Shown: in pieces, positions 1-8,641 of the stretch
Layout: every line of letters begins with the position of its first letter
How positions within the stretch are numbered: position 1 is the first letter of the stretch
Origin: Streptomyces platensis
GTDB taxonomy: Bacteria > Actinomycetota > Actinomycetes > Streptomycetales > Streptomycetaceae
DNA: 64,000 bases
NCBI RefSeq assembly: GCF_008704855.1
Contig: NZ_CP023691.1
Span: 5,952,001-6,016,000 of the forward strand
Direction: 5' to 3'
The notes under the pieces: model-generated
Told to the model about the DNA's origin: nothing
Database searches by the model: none
Seen by the model: the letters and a program-made list of their open reading frames with translations, nothing else
Translations under genes and position numbers: made by a program

Positions 1-497
1 TTCCCCGTACGCGGCTCGATCGCGGCCACCGCTCCCTTCTTTCCGCCCAGCCCGTCGAACGCGGCGCGCTGCATCCGGGGGTCGATGGTGGTGTGCACGC
101 TGCCGCCCGGCCGGTGGGTGCGGGTCAGCTGGTCCCACCAGGGGAAGGTGGCGAGCCGGTCGTCGAAGCCGGAGAGGACGCCGTCCTCGGCGCTCTCCAG
201 CAGCGAGGTCCCGTAGGTCTGCGAGGAGTAGCCGGTGACCGGTGCGTACAACGGTCCGTCGGTGTAGGTGCGCTCGTAGCGCAGCCGCCCGCCGCTGTCC
301 CGGGAGCCGGTGACCGGCCGTCCCGCGACGAGCACGGCCCCGCGCGGCTGCTCGTAACGGGCGATCACTCCCCGGCGGTTGGCCGTATTGGCGCCGTAGC
401 GCTCCGTCTCGAAGACCTGCACCCGCGCCGCGTTGACCAGGAGTGCGACAAGGAGCAGAAAGGAGAACGCGGCGGTGTGCCGAATACAGCGGATCAA
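1..497 (-). CDS. Penicillin-binding protein (class B-like), N-terminal part only
   Basis: About 165 residues are visible; the gene runs off the left edge, so the transpeptidase domain is not seen. The visible part has a short basic N-terminus (LIRCIRHT), one membrane anchor around residues 8-24, then the start of the periplasmic region with a NRRGVIARYEQPRGAV stretch and a TTIDPRMQRAA segment typical of PBP2/PbpA proteins paired with SEDS polymerases. The TTG start at 497 is chosen because GGAGG lies 7 nt upstream and the codon overlaps the stop of the SEDS gene (TTGA), implying translational coupling. Inferred role: cross-linking glycan made by its SEDS partner, outside the membrane. Confidence 0.85.
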   Translation of the reverse strand, partial: MIRCIRHTAAFSFLLLVALLVNAARVQVFETERYGANTANRRGVIARYEQPRGAVLVAGRPVTGSRDSGGRLRYERTYTDGPLYAPVTGYSSQTYGTSLLESAEDGVLSGFDDRLATFPWWDQLTRTHRPGGSVHTTIDPRMQRAAFDGLGGKKGAVAAIEPRTG

Positions 498-2188
498 CGG
501 CCCGCCTCCGGTGACGCGGCGTCATCGGCGGAGGCGGGGGGCGGGGCGGTCGGGGGGTGGTGCCGGGATGGGGGCTGAGTCCGGGCCTGGGACCGCATCG
601 GCTTCAGAAAGCCCACCACCCAGCTCCGCGCCCCGAACCCCACGTCACTTCCCCCGTCCTGCGCCACAAGGCTCCTCTCCGGACTCCCTGACGAGGCGGC
701 CGCCCCCGCCCCACTACGGCTCCCCGAAACCACTCCGCTACGACTCCCCGCCCCGTTCCCCGCAGCACCACTCCCCGCGGGACTCCCCGTCGCACCCCCC
801 AATCCGCTCCCCGAACCGTTCCCGGCGCCTCCCCCCTCCGGCCGTGGTGTCCGCGCCCGATCACTGATCCGCAACAGCAGCGCGATGATGATCCAGTTCG
901 TGACGACGGACGACCCGCCCTGCGCCAGAAACGGCATCGCCATCCCCGTCAGCGGAATCAGCCCCGTCACCCCGCCCGCGATGACGAAGACCTGAAGGGC
1001 GGGCAGCGCCGCCAGCCCCACGGCCAGCAGGCTGCCGAACGGATCCCGCAGTCCGAGCGCGGCCCGGTAGCCGCGGGCCACCAGCAGCGCGTACAGCAGG
1101 AACAGCGCGGTCAGCCCGGCCAGCCCGAGTTCCTCGCCGTAGGTCGCCAGGATGAAGTCGGACTTCATGGCGAAGCCGATCAGATACGAGTGGCCCTGGC
1201 CGAGGCCGGTGCCGAGCATCCCGCCCGCCGCGAACGCGAACAGCGACTGGGCGAGCTGACCGGGCCCCCGGCCCGCCGCGATACCGGCGAACGGATGCTG
1301 CCAGTCCTCGACCCGGCTGTGCACATGCGGCTCCAGCGTGCCGACGGCGGCCGCCCCGACGCCGGCCAGGATCAGCCCGACCGCGATCCATCCGGTCCGC
1401 CCGGTGGCCACGTACAACAGAACGACAAAGATCCCGAAGAACAGGAGCGAGGTGCCCAGATCCCGCTCCAGCACCAGCACCGCGACGCTGATCAGCCAGA
1501 TCGCGACGATCGGTCCGAGCACCCGGCCGGTGGGGAGCCGCAGCCGCCCCATCCGGCGTCCCGTGTGGGCCAGCGCGCTGCGGTTGGCGGCCAGATAGGC
1601 CGCGAAGAAGACGGTGATCAACACCTTGGCGAACTCGCCCGGCTGAATGGAAAATCCGGCGATACGGATCCAGATCTTCGCCCCGTTGATCGCGGGAAAG
1701 AGAATCGGCGCAGCCATGAGCAGCAGCGCGAGCGCCGCACAGACATAGGCGTACCGCTGGAGCACACGGTGGTCGCGCAACAGCACCACCACCGCGATGA
1801 AGAGCCCGACGCCGACCGTCGACCACATCAGCTGGGTGGGCGCGGCATGGTCGGCCGGGGTGTCCAGATCGAGCCGGAAGATCAGCACCAGCCCGAGCCC
1901 GTTGAGCAGTACGGCGGTGGGCAACAGCAGCGGATCGGCATACGGGGCGCGGAAGCGGACGGCGAGATGCGCGAGCAGCGCGAGCCCGGCGAGCCCCGCC
2001 CCGTACCGGACCGCACCGCCCGGCAGCGCATGCCCGCGGGCCAGCCCCACGACGAGATATCCGCAGACGCTGATCAGGACCGCGCCTACAAGGAGGGCCA
2101 GTTCAATGCCCCGCCGCTTGGGCAGCAGCGGCAACGGGGGAGGGGTGTCCGCCGGGCGCGCGGCCGCCGCCCTCGCCATTGCCGTCAT
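494..2188 (-). CDS. SEDS family glycan polymerase (FtsW/RodA-like)
   Basis: About 564 residues with roughly ten membrane segments. SEDS signatures include IQPGEFAKVL, ERDLGTSLLFFG, a GLGQG loop followed by SDFILATYGEELG, and GIALIP-like segments near the C-terminus. The family polymerises lipid II into peptidoglycan with a class B PBP, which is the next gene here. ATG 2188 is preferred over TTG 2197 because a TACGTT box ends 7 nt upstream, fitting a leaderless transcript; ATG 2179 is also possible. The last ~115 residues form a Gly/Ser/Ala-rich tail with no predicted membrane segment, longer than in most family members. FtsW and RodA cannot be told apart from this sequence alone. Confidence 0.9.
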   Translation of the reverse strand: MTAMARAAAARPADTPPPLPLLPKRRGIELALLVGAVLISVCGYLVVGLARGHALPGGAVRYGAGLAGLALLAHLAVRFRAPYADPLLLPTAVLLNGLGLVLIFRLDLDTPADHAAPTQLMWSTVGVGLFIAVVVLLRDHRVLQRYAYVCAALALLLMAAPILFPAINGAKIWIRIAGFSIQPGEFAKVLITVFFAAYLAANRSALAHTGRRMGRLRLPTGRVLGPIVAIWLISVAVLVLERDLGTSLLFFGIFVVLLYVATGRTGWIAVGLILAGVGAAAVGTLEPHVHSRVEDWQHPFAGIAAGRGPGQLAQSLFAFAAGGMLGTGLGQGHSYLIGFAMKSDFILATYGEELGLAGLTALFLLYALLVARGYRAALGLRDPFGSLLAVGLAALPALQVFVIAGGVTGLIPLTGMAMPFLAQGGSSVVTNWIIIALLLRISDRARTPRPEGGGAGNGSGSGLGGATGSPAGSGAAGNGAGSRSGVVSGSRSGAGAAASSGSPERSLVAQDGGSDVGFGARSWVVGFLKPMRSQARTQPPSRHHPPTAPPPASADDAASPEAGR

Positions 2189-2195
2189 GCCTGGC

Positions 2196-2201
2196 AACGT
2201 A
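2196..2201 (-). promoter_or_regulatory. Candidate -10 box (TACGTT) of the SEDS gene
   Basis: TANNNT hexamer on the minus strand, 7 nt before ATG 2188. The expected transcript start would be at or next to the A of the start codon (leaderless mRNA). No convincing -35 box was seen. Confidence 0.45.
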
Positions 2202-2452
2202 GCAAGCAGCGGCCGCTATTTCCGTTATGTCCGATGCGACGTTCGGGGCGTACGCGCACGCCACCCGGAAGGTAGGGGTGAGGCAGTGGGGAATGCAGGG
2301 GTAGGGCAGGGGAGGATCAGGGGGAAGTAGAGGTCGTTCCAGGGGTGGCAAGGGGTGCCCTCAGGGGGCGCCGGGGCGCACCACTGGGACGGGCGCACCG
2401 CCGGGCCGGGCGCATCCCCGGGGCGGGCGTGCCGCCTCGGCCCACGCCGCCC

Positions 2453-2815
2453 TCAACACCACCGCGGATCCTCCCCGTCGTTCACGATGTGCCGCGTCGA
2501 GGACCAGACGTACGAGGCATCGCTGAGCTTGTACCAGACCGGGTTGTCCTCGATGAGCTGCCCGTTGAGCCGGCAGGAGATCCCGACGACGGACCCGTAC
2601 TCCTTCAGGCCGATCGCACGGAACTCGGTACTCGGCCCGGTACGCAGCACCAGCCCCTCCTTGGCGACGACCCGCCCCTCGTACTCCGTGAGCTCGTCAC
2701 CCTCCGGGTCATTGGCCGCCAGGGCAGGACCGGCTGCGAGGACCCCGGCCAGCGCACCGGACAGAAAGCAAAGAGCGAACGTGCCGAACGTGCCGGACTT
2801 CGACTTCGGAAACAT
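2453..2815 (-). CDS. Small secreted SH3-like domain protein
   Basis: 120 residues. The start at ATG 2815 is set by a strong AGGAGGA 6-7 nt upstream; upstream in-frame codons lack one. The N-terminus (MFPKSKSGTFG) is followed by a hydrophobic stretch and an Ala-rich cleavage region ending AGPALAA, so a Sec signal peptide of about 32 residues is likely. The mature part, with VAKEGLVLRTGPSTEFRAIG and a WYKLSDASYVWSS segment, resembles bacterial SH3 domains that bind wall peptides. Two Cys remain in the mature protein and could form a disulfide. No neighbour shares its operon. Ligand unknown. Confidence 0.75.
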   Translation of the reverse strand: MFPKSKSGTFGTFALCFLSGALAGVLAAGPALAANDPEGDELTEYEGRVVAKEGLVLRTGPSTEFRAIGLKEYGSVVGISCRLNGQLIEDNPVWYKLSDASYVWSSTRHIVNDGEDPRWC

Positions 2816-3509
2816 GCGCTTCCTCCTGCGAAGGGAGAGTCCCAGGGGAATCCCTGTGGGGTGAATCGAGCAGAGTTGCCGGGCGTCACTCAACGGACGG
2901 GCCGGGGCGGACGCCCCGCCGGTGCGGTGCCTGTCGCACCCTTCCCCGGTTACGAGTGCGGCTCCTCCGTCACGCGCCGCCCTCCCGCACCGCGCCGTGC
3001 CGCCTGCCTCGCTCTCCTCTCACGCTAAGGAGGGCGCGGAGAGTCCGCAACTCATCACGCTCTGTGATCGGCGCTGAGCGGCGGCGCCGGGCGGCCGAAG
3101 GCGAGGCGGCCCACAGGAAGTGCGCGAGAGCGGCGGGCAACTCGTAGCGCCGGGCGCACGTCTAAGGAAGGAGCCATGAGGGAGTCATACGGGAGTCAGG
3201 GAAGAGTCAGGGTCGAACCAGGGGTCTCCCAGGGGTATCCCGGGTTGTTCCGCGAACGCCGCCAATGGCACTTTGTAAACTCGTCCAGACCGAATAGAAG
3301 AAGAAGGCCGAGGCCGAGCTCGTCACGCTGATGCGGACGACCGAAGACTCCGGTCGATGGCATGGACCTGTGCCATGACCACCGCAAGCGAGGGGCTATG
3401 GCGTACGTCACACCCGTAGACGCCGAGTGGGGGTTCCGTGCTGTCCCGGCCGTCTTGGGCCGCCGAGCGCGGGTGACCGTCCCCCTCGACGAAAGGCAGT
3501 ATTAGCGTC
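2816..3509. other. 694-nt intergenic region upstream of the P450 gene
   Basis: No confident gene. The part from about 3230 to 3300 is clearly less G+C-rich than its surroundings. A 51-codon ORF (3176-3331, MRESYGSQGRVRVEPG...) follows an AAGGAAGGAG sequence only 2 nt before its ATG; the product is Arg/Ser-rich and unrecognised, and I do not call it a gene. The stretch 3390-3509 directly before the P450 probably holds its promoter, but no clear -10/-35 pair was identified. A divergent promoter for the secreted protein must lie close to 2816. Confidence 0.5.
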
Positions 3510-4796
3510 ATGACGACTCTCCGTTCCCGGATCATCGCCTGGGCCGGCCGCATGTATCTGGCGAGAACACAGAAGAAAGGCTTCGACCTGTCTCGAATGT
3601 CTTTCTTGCCCGAGTCCGTCCTGATGCCATTGCGGCGCGACGGCCTCAACCCGGTGGGCGATTTGGCAGCCGTCCGGGAGCGGGAGCCCGTCAGCAAGCT
3701 TCCCGTGCCGATAGCCGCCAACGTCTGGCTGGTCACCGGCTACGACGAGGTCAAGGCGGTGCTCGGAAAGGCCAATGCCTTCAGCTCCGACTTCACCAAC
3801 CTCGTCGGCAAGGCCGGCGCCGGCGCCGAACAGAACCCCGGCGGACTCGGATTCGCCGACCCGCCCGTGCACACCCGTCTCCGTCGGCTCCTGACGCCTG
3901 AATTCACCATGCGGCGCCTCGGGCGGCTCACACCCCGTATCCATGAGATCGTCGAGGAACGCCTCGACGCGATGGAAAAGGCAGGAAAGGACGGCGAACT
4001 GGTCGACATCGTCCACTCATTTGCCCTCCCCATTCCCTCCCTCGTGATTTGCGAGCTCCTCGGCGTCCCTTACGAAGACCGCGCCGACTTCGAACGCCTC
4101 AGCGCCGCCCGCTTCGACCTTTTCAGCGGAGCGAACGCCTCCTTCGGCGCCATATCTGAATCCCTTTCGTATTTCCGGGACATCGTCAAGAAGCAGCGCG
4201 AAAACCCGGGTGACGGCCTGCTCGGCATGATCGTGAAGGAACACGGCGACACGGTCAGCGACGAAGAACTCGCAGGCCTGGCCGACGGCGTCCTCACCGG
4301 CGGCTTCGAAACCACCGCCAGCATGCTGGCCCTCGGCGCCCTCGTCCTCCTCCAGGACCCGAAGCATTTCGCGGCCCTCCATGACGGCGACGACGTCGTC
4401 GAAAGCTATGTCGAGGAACTCCTCCGTTACTTGACCGTCGTGCAGGTCGCCTTCCCGCGCTTCGCCCGCGAGGACCTGGAAATCGGCGGCGTCCAGATCG
4501 CCTCCGGAGATGTGGTGCTGTGCTCACTGAGCGGTGCGGACCGGGACGGCAAACTGGGCCCGGAAATGGAACAGTTCGACCCCACCCGCAACGTTCCCTC
4601 CCATCTCGCCTTCGGCTACGGAATTCACCGCTGCGTAGGCGCGGAACTGGCCCGCATGGAACTCCGCGCCGCCTACCCGGCACTGGTACGCCGCTTCCCG
4701 AACATGCGCCTCGCCGCCAACCCCGAGGACCTCGAATTCCGCAAACTCTCCATCGTCTACGGACTCGAATCGCTCCCGGTCCATCTCAACAACTGA
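3510..4796 (+). CDS. Cytochrome P450
   Basis: 428 residues, a normal length for a soluble bacterial P450. Visible landmarks: the I-helix oxygen-activation motif GGFETTA with E267-T268-T269, the K-helix ExxR (E303-R306) and the haem-binding loop FGYGIHRCVG with proximal thiolate C375. These show an intact mono-oxygenase needing ferredoxin and reductase supplied elsewhere, since none is encoded nearby. The substrate cannot be inferred. ATG 3510 has AAAGG about 11 nt upstream. Third positions contain more A/T than neighbouring genes, and the gene stands alone between a secreted protein and a tRNA, so recent acquisition is possible. A rho-independent hairpin follows. Confidence 0.93.
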   Translation: MTTLRSRIIAWAGRMYLARTQKKGFDLSRMSFLPESVLMPLRRDGLNPVGDLAAVREREPVSKLPVPIAANVWLVTGYDEVKAVLGKANAFSSDFTNLVGKAGAGAEQNPGGLGFADPPVHTRLRRLLTPEFTMRRLGRLTPRIHEIVEERLDAMEKAGKDGELVDIVHSFALPIPSLVICELLGVPYEDRADFERLSAARFDLFSGANASFGAISESLSYFRDIVKKQRENPGDGLLGMIVKEHGDTVSDEELAGLADGVLTGGFETTASMLALGALVLLQDPKHFAALHDGDDVVESYVEELLRYLTVVQVAFPRFAREDLEIGGVQIASGDVVLCSLSGADRDGKLGPEMEQFDPTRNVPSHLAFGYGIHRCVGAELARMELRAAYPALVRRFPNMRLAANPEDLEFRKLSIVYGLESLPVHLNN

Positions 4797-4824
4797 CCCC
4801 ACCCCACCCCTGCGCCCCGCACTG

Positions 4825-4861
4825 ACCGGGCACTCGGCCGAGGCGCCTGGTGCCCGGTTTT
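4825..4861 (+). terminator. Terminator after the P450 gene
   Basis: Eight-base-pair stem ACCGGGCA / TGCCCGGT around an 18-nt loop that can pair further, followed by TTTT. It starts 28 nt after the P450 stop codon. Confidence 0.75.
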
Positions 4862-5126
4862 GCGGTGCCCGGACCGTGTCCAGTCGTCGTTCCGCCCACA
4901 TATGGCTCACCGTCAACTGGGGCAAAGCGCACAGCGGTTCCGGCCGCCGGCTCAGGAACTCCCGGGGCATGGCCTCGAATGCGACGGAAACGTGGTCCGG
5001 TACGCGCGATTCGCTGGATCCACCGGCCGTCGCCCCTCTCGCCCCCGAGCGGGCCGGACACGGTGCGTATCCGCTGCCCTCACCGCCGGTACTCGCGCTT
5101 CACCATCGACGGCACGCAGACATGAA

Positions 5127-5163
5127 AAGACCCCGCCCAGCATCTCTGCGCTGGCGGGGTCTT
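5127..5163 (-). terminator. Terminator of the tRNA-Arg gene
   Basis: Perfect 11-bp stem AAGACCCCGCC / GGCGGGGTCTT, followed by TTTT when read on the minus strand. It lies 18 nt beyond the 3' end of the tRNA. Confidence 0.85.
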
Positions 5164-5181
5164 CAGGCACCTCATTCAAGG

Positions 5182-5253
5182 TGCCCCCGGCAGGATTCGA
5201 ACCTGCGCACACGGCTCCGGAGGCCGTTGCTCTATCCCCTGAGCTACGGGGGC
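5182..5253 (-). tRNA. tRNA-Arg (anticodon CCG)
   Basis: A 72-nt cloverleaf read on the minus strand. The acceptor stem is GCCCCCG/CGGGGGC, the D arm GCTC...GAGC, the anticodon stem ACGGC/GCCGT with loop CTCCGGA (anticodon CCG, reading CGG), and the T arm GCAGG-TTCGAAT-CCTGC. The discriminator is A, and CCA is not fully encoded. The gene sits at the junction between a left arm of less conserved genes (P450, secreted protein) and the conserved lysA-rho block. tRNA 3' ends are frequent integration sites, but I saw no second copy of its 3' end within the window. Confidence 0.95.
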
Positions 5254-5284
5254 GTTGTCGCTGTGTGTTGCGGCGACGGGTAGA

Positions 5285-5290
5285 ACCCTA
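5285..5290 (-). promoter_or_regulatory. Candidate -10 box of tRNA-Arg
   Basis: TAGGGT on the minus strand, about 32 nt before the mature 5' end. A TTCATG-like -35 lies 19 nt further upstream, inside the palindrome TTCATGAA. Confidence 0.4.
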
Positions 5291-5463
5291 CCAGCTCTGA
5301 TGGGGTGTTCATGAACAGGTTTCGTCGGTGGCGGGTACGGGGGGTGCGGCCGGCTGACCGGGCCGTAGCGCATGTGCGGGCCGTGGTGCGGGACGCTCGG
5401 GGAAAGGTCCCTCGCACGGGGGCGGAAGTGGGGAAAACCGGGACGCAGTCGCAGGTGGGGTCC

Positions 5464-5469
5464 TAGTCT
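5464..5469 (+). promoter_or_regulatory. Candidate -10 box of the receiver-domain gene
   Basis: TAGTCT ending 6 nt before the GTG start at 5476, consistent with a leaderless transcript. Confidence 0.45.
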
Positions 5470-5475
5470 CATGGT

Positions 5476-6003
5476 GTGCCTGGCTTGTCCGGTCGGATCC
5501 TTGTTGTCGACGACAACAAGGTGATCCGCCAGTTGATCAGGGTCAATCTCGAGCTGGAGGGCTTCGAGGTCGTGACCGCGGCTGATGGTGCCGAATGTCT
5601 GGATGTCGTGCACCACGTGAGACCTGATGTCGTGACCCTTGATGTCGTGATGCCGCGGCTCAACGGTCTGCACACCGCGGCGCGATTGCGCTCCGATCCG
5701 CGGACGTGGGACATCCCGATCGCCATCGTCAGTGCGTGCACCCAGGGTGAGGTGGACAACGGCGAATCGGTGGGCGTGGACGCGTTTCTCGCGAAGCCTT
5801 TCGAGCCGGCCGAGCTGGTGCGGATCGTGGGGATGCTGGTGCGGGAGGGGCGGCAGCGGCAACGCGAGCGTGGGCCCGAGGGTGGGGCCGGGGAAGAGGA
5901 CGGGGAAAGCGACGGGGGCGGGGGAGCGGCGGGGCGTGCTGCCCCGTCCGGTGGGGTCGCGGCGTCCGGTGGGGTCGGCATGGTGGATACGGGCGGGGAG
6001 TAG
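5476..6003 (+). CDS. Single-domain response regulator (receiver only)
   Basis: 175 residues. Residues 6-120 form a CheY-like receiver with acidic pair D12/D13, phospho-acceptor D56 (TLDVVMP), S86 and K107 (LAKPFEP). After it comes only a Gly/Glu/Arg-rich low-complexity tail of about 55 residues and no DNA-binding domain, so output is probably by protein interaction. No histidine kinase is adjacent. GTG 5476 is chosen because the only nearby ATG (5471) is out of frame and a TAGTCT box ends 6 nt upstream. The following gene, nrtL, has its own candidate promoter. Confidence 0.85.
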   Translation: MPGLSGRILVVDDNKVIRQLIRVNLELEGFEVVTAADGAECLDVVHHVRPDVVTLDVVMPRLNGLHTAARLRSDPRTWDIPIAIVSACTQGEVDNGESVGVDAFLAKPFEPAELVRIVGMLVREGRQRQRERGPEGGAGEEDGESDGGGGAAGRAAPSGGVAASGGVGMVDTGGE

Positions 6004-6089
6004 CCGGACGTGGTGACCGGGCGCCCTGGAGCGTGACGGGGAGTGTCCACAGGGCGAAACCGGGTCGCATGGGTACCCCGGGTCTCCCA

Positions 6090-6095
6090 TACGCT
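6090..6095 (+). promoter_or_regulatory. Candidate -10 box of nrtL
   Basis: TACGCT ending 6 nt before the GTG start at 6102; predicts a leaderless nrtL-lysA transcript. Confidence 0.45.
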
Positions 6096-6101
6096 TGTCC
6101 T

Positions 6102-7223
6102 GTGACCCCCGCTGAGCTCGCCCGTACCGTCCTGCGCTCCGTGCGTGGTGCGGTGGAGGAGCAGGAGCTCTCCGTGGCCGTGCCGGCGCGGATCGTGGTG
6201 CAGCCGCCGCCGCGGCCCGGGTGTGGGGACTACGCCTCCAATGTCGCGCTCCAGCTTGCCCAGCAGGCGGGGCGGCCGGCTCACGAGGTCGCCGAGATTC
6301 TGCGGAAGCGGCTGAGCGGAAGCGCCGGGATCGCCCGGGTCGAGATCGCCGGGCCGGGGTTCTTGAACTTCACGTTGGGGGACGGGGCGCAGGTCGCGTT
6401 GGTACGGGAGGTACTGGCGCGGGGGGAGAGCTACGGGGGACCGGCTGCGGGGCAGAGCCGGGTGACGGCTGCCCCGGCGACCAGCTCCGCGACCGCCTCG
6501 GCTGCCCACACTGCGACCGACCCGGCGACTGCCCCTGCGGCCGGCCCCACGACTGCCCCGGCAGGTGACGCCCGCGCCGTCGTCGTCGCCGAGGCGCTCG
6601 CGCGGATCGACACGGCGGCCGGGCTCGGTGGTCGCCGTGTCGCCGGTGAACAGCCCGTTCTCACGCCCACTCCGTACGACCTCGCCACTCTCGTCGCCCG
6701 CCTCGGCGCCGACGAAGCGCGCTGGGTGTTGTTGCGGCCGGCCGCGCAGGATCCGGTGCGGGTGCCCGAGCGGCCGGTGCAGCGGGAGAGCAATCCGCGG
6801 TTCCGGGTGCAGTACGCGTATGCGCGGGCGCGGGCGCTCGGGCGTCACGCACGGGAGCTGGGGTTCGGGAGTGAGCCGGGGGACGTGGGTGCTCCGGTTC
6901 GGGGGCAGGCCGCGGACGACGGCTCGTCGGACGGGGCCGGGTCCGCCGCGCAGGCCCTGAAGAGCTTTCACACCCTTCTCGCCACCTACCCCTCCGCCGT
7001 CGAGAGCGCCGCGCGGCTGCGGGCGCCGGACCGGGTGGTGCGGCATCTGGAGGCCACGGCGGACGCGTTCTTCCGGTGGCATGACGTCTATCCGCCGCTG
7101 CCCGTCGGGGAGCAGAAACCCTTGGCCGTGCATCGCTCCCGGCTGGCCCTTGCCGAGGCCGGCCGGACGGTGCTCGCCAACGGCCTGCGACTGCTCGGCA
7201 TCTCCGCTCCCGAACACCTCTGA
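6102..7223 (+). CDS. nrtL: ArgS-related anticodon-binding protein NrtL
   Basis: About 373 residues from GTG 6102; an in-frame start at 6033 has no signal. The N-terminal ~110 residues resemble the additional N-terminal domain of arginyl-tRNA synthetase (GDYASNVALQLA, GPGFLNFTL). The C-terminal ~150 residues resemble the DALR anticodon-binding domain (NPRFRVQYAYARARA, LLATYPSAVESAAR, FFRWHDVYPPLP). The catalytic Rossmann core with HIGH and KMSKS is missing and replaced by an Ala/Thr/Pro-rich linker (about residues 125-160), so it cannot charge tRNA. It is 26 nt upstream of lysA, the place an argS gene occupies in other actinobacteria. Function unknown; tRNA-Arg binding is an inference. Confidence 0.85.
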   Translation: MTPAELARTVLRSVRGAVEEQELSVAVPARIVVQPPPRPGCGDYASNVALQLAQQAGRPAHEVAEILRKRLSGSAGIARVEIAGPGFLNFTLGDGAQVALVREVLARGESYGGPAAGQSRVTAAPATSSATASAAHTATDPATAPAAGPTTAPAGDARAVVVAEALARIDTAAGLGGRRVAGEQPVLTPTPYDLATLVARLGADEARWVLLRPAAQDPVRVPERPVQRESNPRFRVQYAYARARALGRHARELGFGSEPGDVGAPVRGQAADDGSSDGAGSAAQALKSFHTLLATYPSAVESAARLRAPDRVVRHLEATADAFFRWHDVYPPLPVGEQKPLAVHRSRLALAEAGRTVLANGLRLLGISAPEHL

Positions 7224-7249
7224 ACGATTTTGAGGGGATCTCCACTGTC

Positions 7250-8641
7250 ATGAGCCGTTCCGCGCACCCCGCAGGACCCCGGCACGCCGATGTGCTGCCC
7301 GAGGGGCACTACGCCGGGCCGCCCGCCGATCTGAACACCCTCGACCCGCGGGTCTGGTCCCGTACGGTCCAGCGCGACGCCGACGGTGTGGTCACCGTCG
7401 GCGGGCTGGATGTCGCCGCGCTCGCCGCGGAATTCGGCACTCCGGCGTATTTCCTGGACGAGGACGACTTCCGGGCGCGCTGCCGGGCCTGGAAGGACGC
7501 CTTCGGGCCGGGAGCCGATGTCTTCTACGCCGGGAAGGCGTTCCTGTCCCGGGCCATCGTGCGGTGGCTGCACGAAGAGGGCCTGAACCTCGACGTCTGT
7601 TCCGGGGGCGAGCTGGCGACGGCGCTGGCGGCCGGAATGCCTCCCGAGCAGATCGCGCTGCACGGGAACAACAAGAGCACCGAGGAGATCACCCGGGCCG
7701 TCGAGGTGGGCGTCGGGCGGATCGTGCTCGATTCCTTCCAGGAAATGGTGCGGGTCGCCCATGTCGCGGAGCGGCTGGGCAAGCGGCAGCGGGTGCAGAT
7801 CCGGGTCACGGTCGGTGTCGAGGCGCATACGCATGAATTCATCGCGACCGCGCACGAGGACCAGAAGTTCGGTATCGCGCTGGCGGGCGGGCAGGCGGCG
7901 GAGGCCGTGCGCCGGGCGCTCAAGCTGGACGGCCTGGAGCTCATCGGAATTCACAGCCATATCGGGTCGCAGATTTTCGATATGGCGGGATTCGAGGTCT
8001 CGGCCCGCCGGGTGGTGCAGCTGCTGACCGAGGTACGGGACGAGCACGGCATCGAGCTGCCCGAGATCGACCTGGGCGGCGGCCTCGGCATCGCGTACAC
8101 CTCGGACGACGATCCGCGCGAGCCGCACGAGATCGCCACCGCGCTGGGCGAGATCGTGCGCCGGGAGTGCGAGTCGGCGGGGCTGCGGATGCCGCGGCTG
8201 TCGGTCGAGCCGGGGCGCGCGATCGTGGGCCCGACCGCCTTTACGCTGTATGAGGTCGGGACGGTCAAGGAGCTGGAAGGGCTGCGGACGTATGTGTCCG
8301 TGGACGGCGGGATGTCGGACAACATCCGGACGGCGCTCTACGACGCGGAGTACAGCGTGGCGCTGGTCTCGCGTACCTCCGATGCCGAGCCGATGCTCTC
8401 GCGCGTGGTCGGCAAGCACTGTGAGAGTGGCGACATCGTCGTACGCGATGCCTTCCTGCCGGCGGATGTGGCGCCGGGGGATCTCCTCGCGGTGCCGGCG
8501 ACCGGTGCGTACTGCCGTTCCATGGCGAGCAACTACAACCACTCACTCCGGCCGCCGGTCGTAGCGGTGAAGGACGGTGCGGCCAGGGTGATCGTCCGGC
8601 GGGAGACGGAGGAAGATCTCCTGCGGTTGGATGTCGGGTAG
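7250..8641 (+). CDS. lysA: Diaminopimelate decarboxylase
   Basis: 463 residues, usual length. A PLP enzyme of fold III that decarboxylates meso-diaminopimelate to L-lysine, the last lysine step. PLP lysine K96 lies in FYAGKAFLS; HGNNKS, HIGSQ, the GGGLGIAY phosphate loop, EPGRAIVG and the second active-site segment KHCESGD are all present, as is the C-terminal YCRSMASNYNHSLRP. The start has GAGGGG 12 nt upstream. It follows nrtL by 26 nt and is probably co-transcribed; hom begins 140 nt later. Confidence 0.97.
   Translation: MSRSAHPAGPRHADVLPEGHYAGPPADLNTLDPRVWSRTVQRDADGVVTVGGLDVAALAAEFGTPAYFLDEDDFRARCRAWKDAFGPGADVFYAGKAFLSRAIVRWLHEEGLNLDVCSGGELATALAAGMPPEQIALHGNNKSTEEITRAVEVGVGRIVLDSFQEMVRVAHVAERLGKRQRVQIRVTVGVEAHTHEFIATAHEDQKFGIALAGGQAAEAVRRALKLDGLELIGIHSHIGSQIFDMAGFEVSARRVVQLLTEVRDEHGIELPEIDLGGGLGIAYTSDDDPREPHEIATALGEIVRRECESAGLRMPRLSVEPGRAIVGPTAFTLYEVGTVKELEGLRTYVSVDGGMSDNIRTALYDAEYSVALVSRTSDAEPMLSRVVGKHCESGDIVVRDAFLPADVAPGDLLAVPATGAYCRSMASNYNHSLRPPVVAVKDGAARVIVRRETEEDLLRLDVG

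Noticed and set aside
3176..3331. 51-codon ORF upstream of the P450
   Set aside because: AAGGAAGGAG is only 2 nt from the ATG, the product is Arg/Ser-rich low complexity, and composition does not look coding.
5182..5253. tRNA-Arg as the attachment site of an integrated element
   Set aside because: No integrase gene and no second copy of the tRNA 3' end found in the window.
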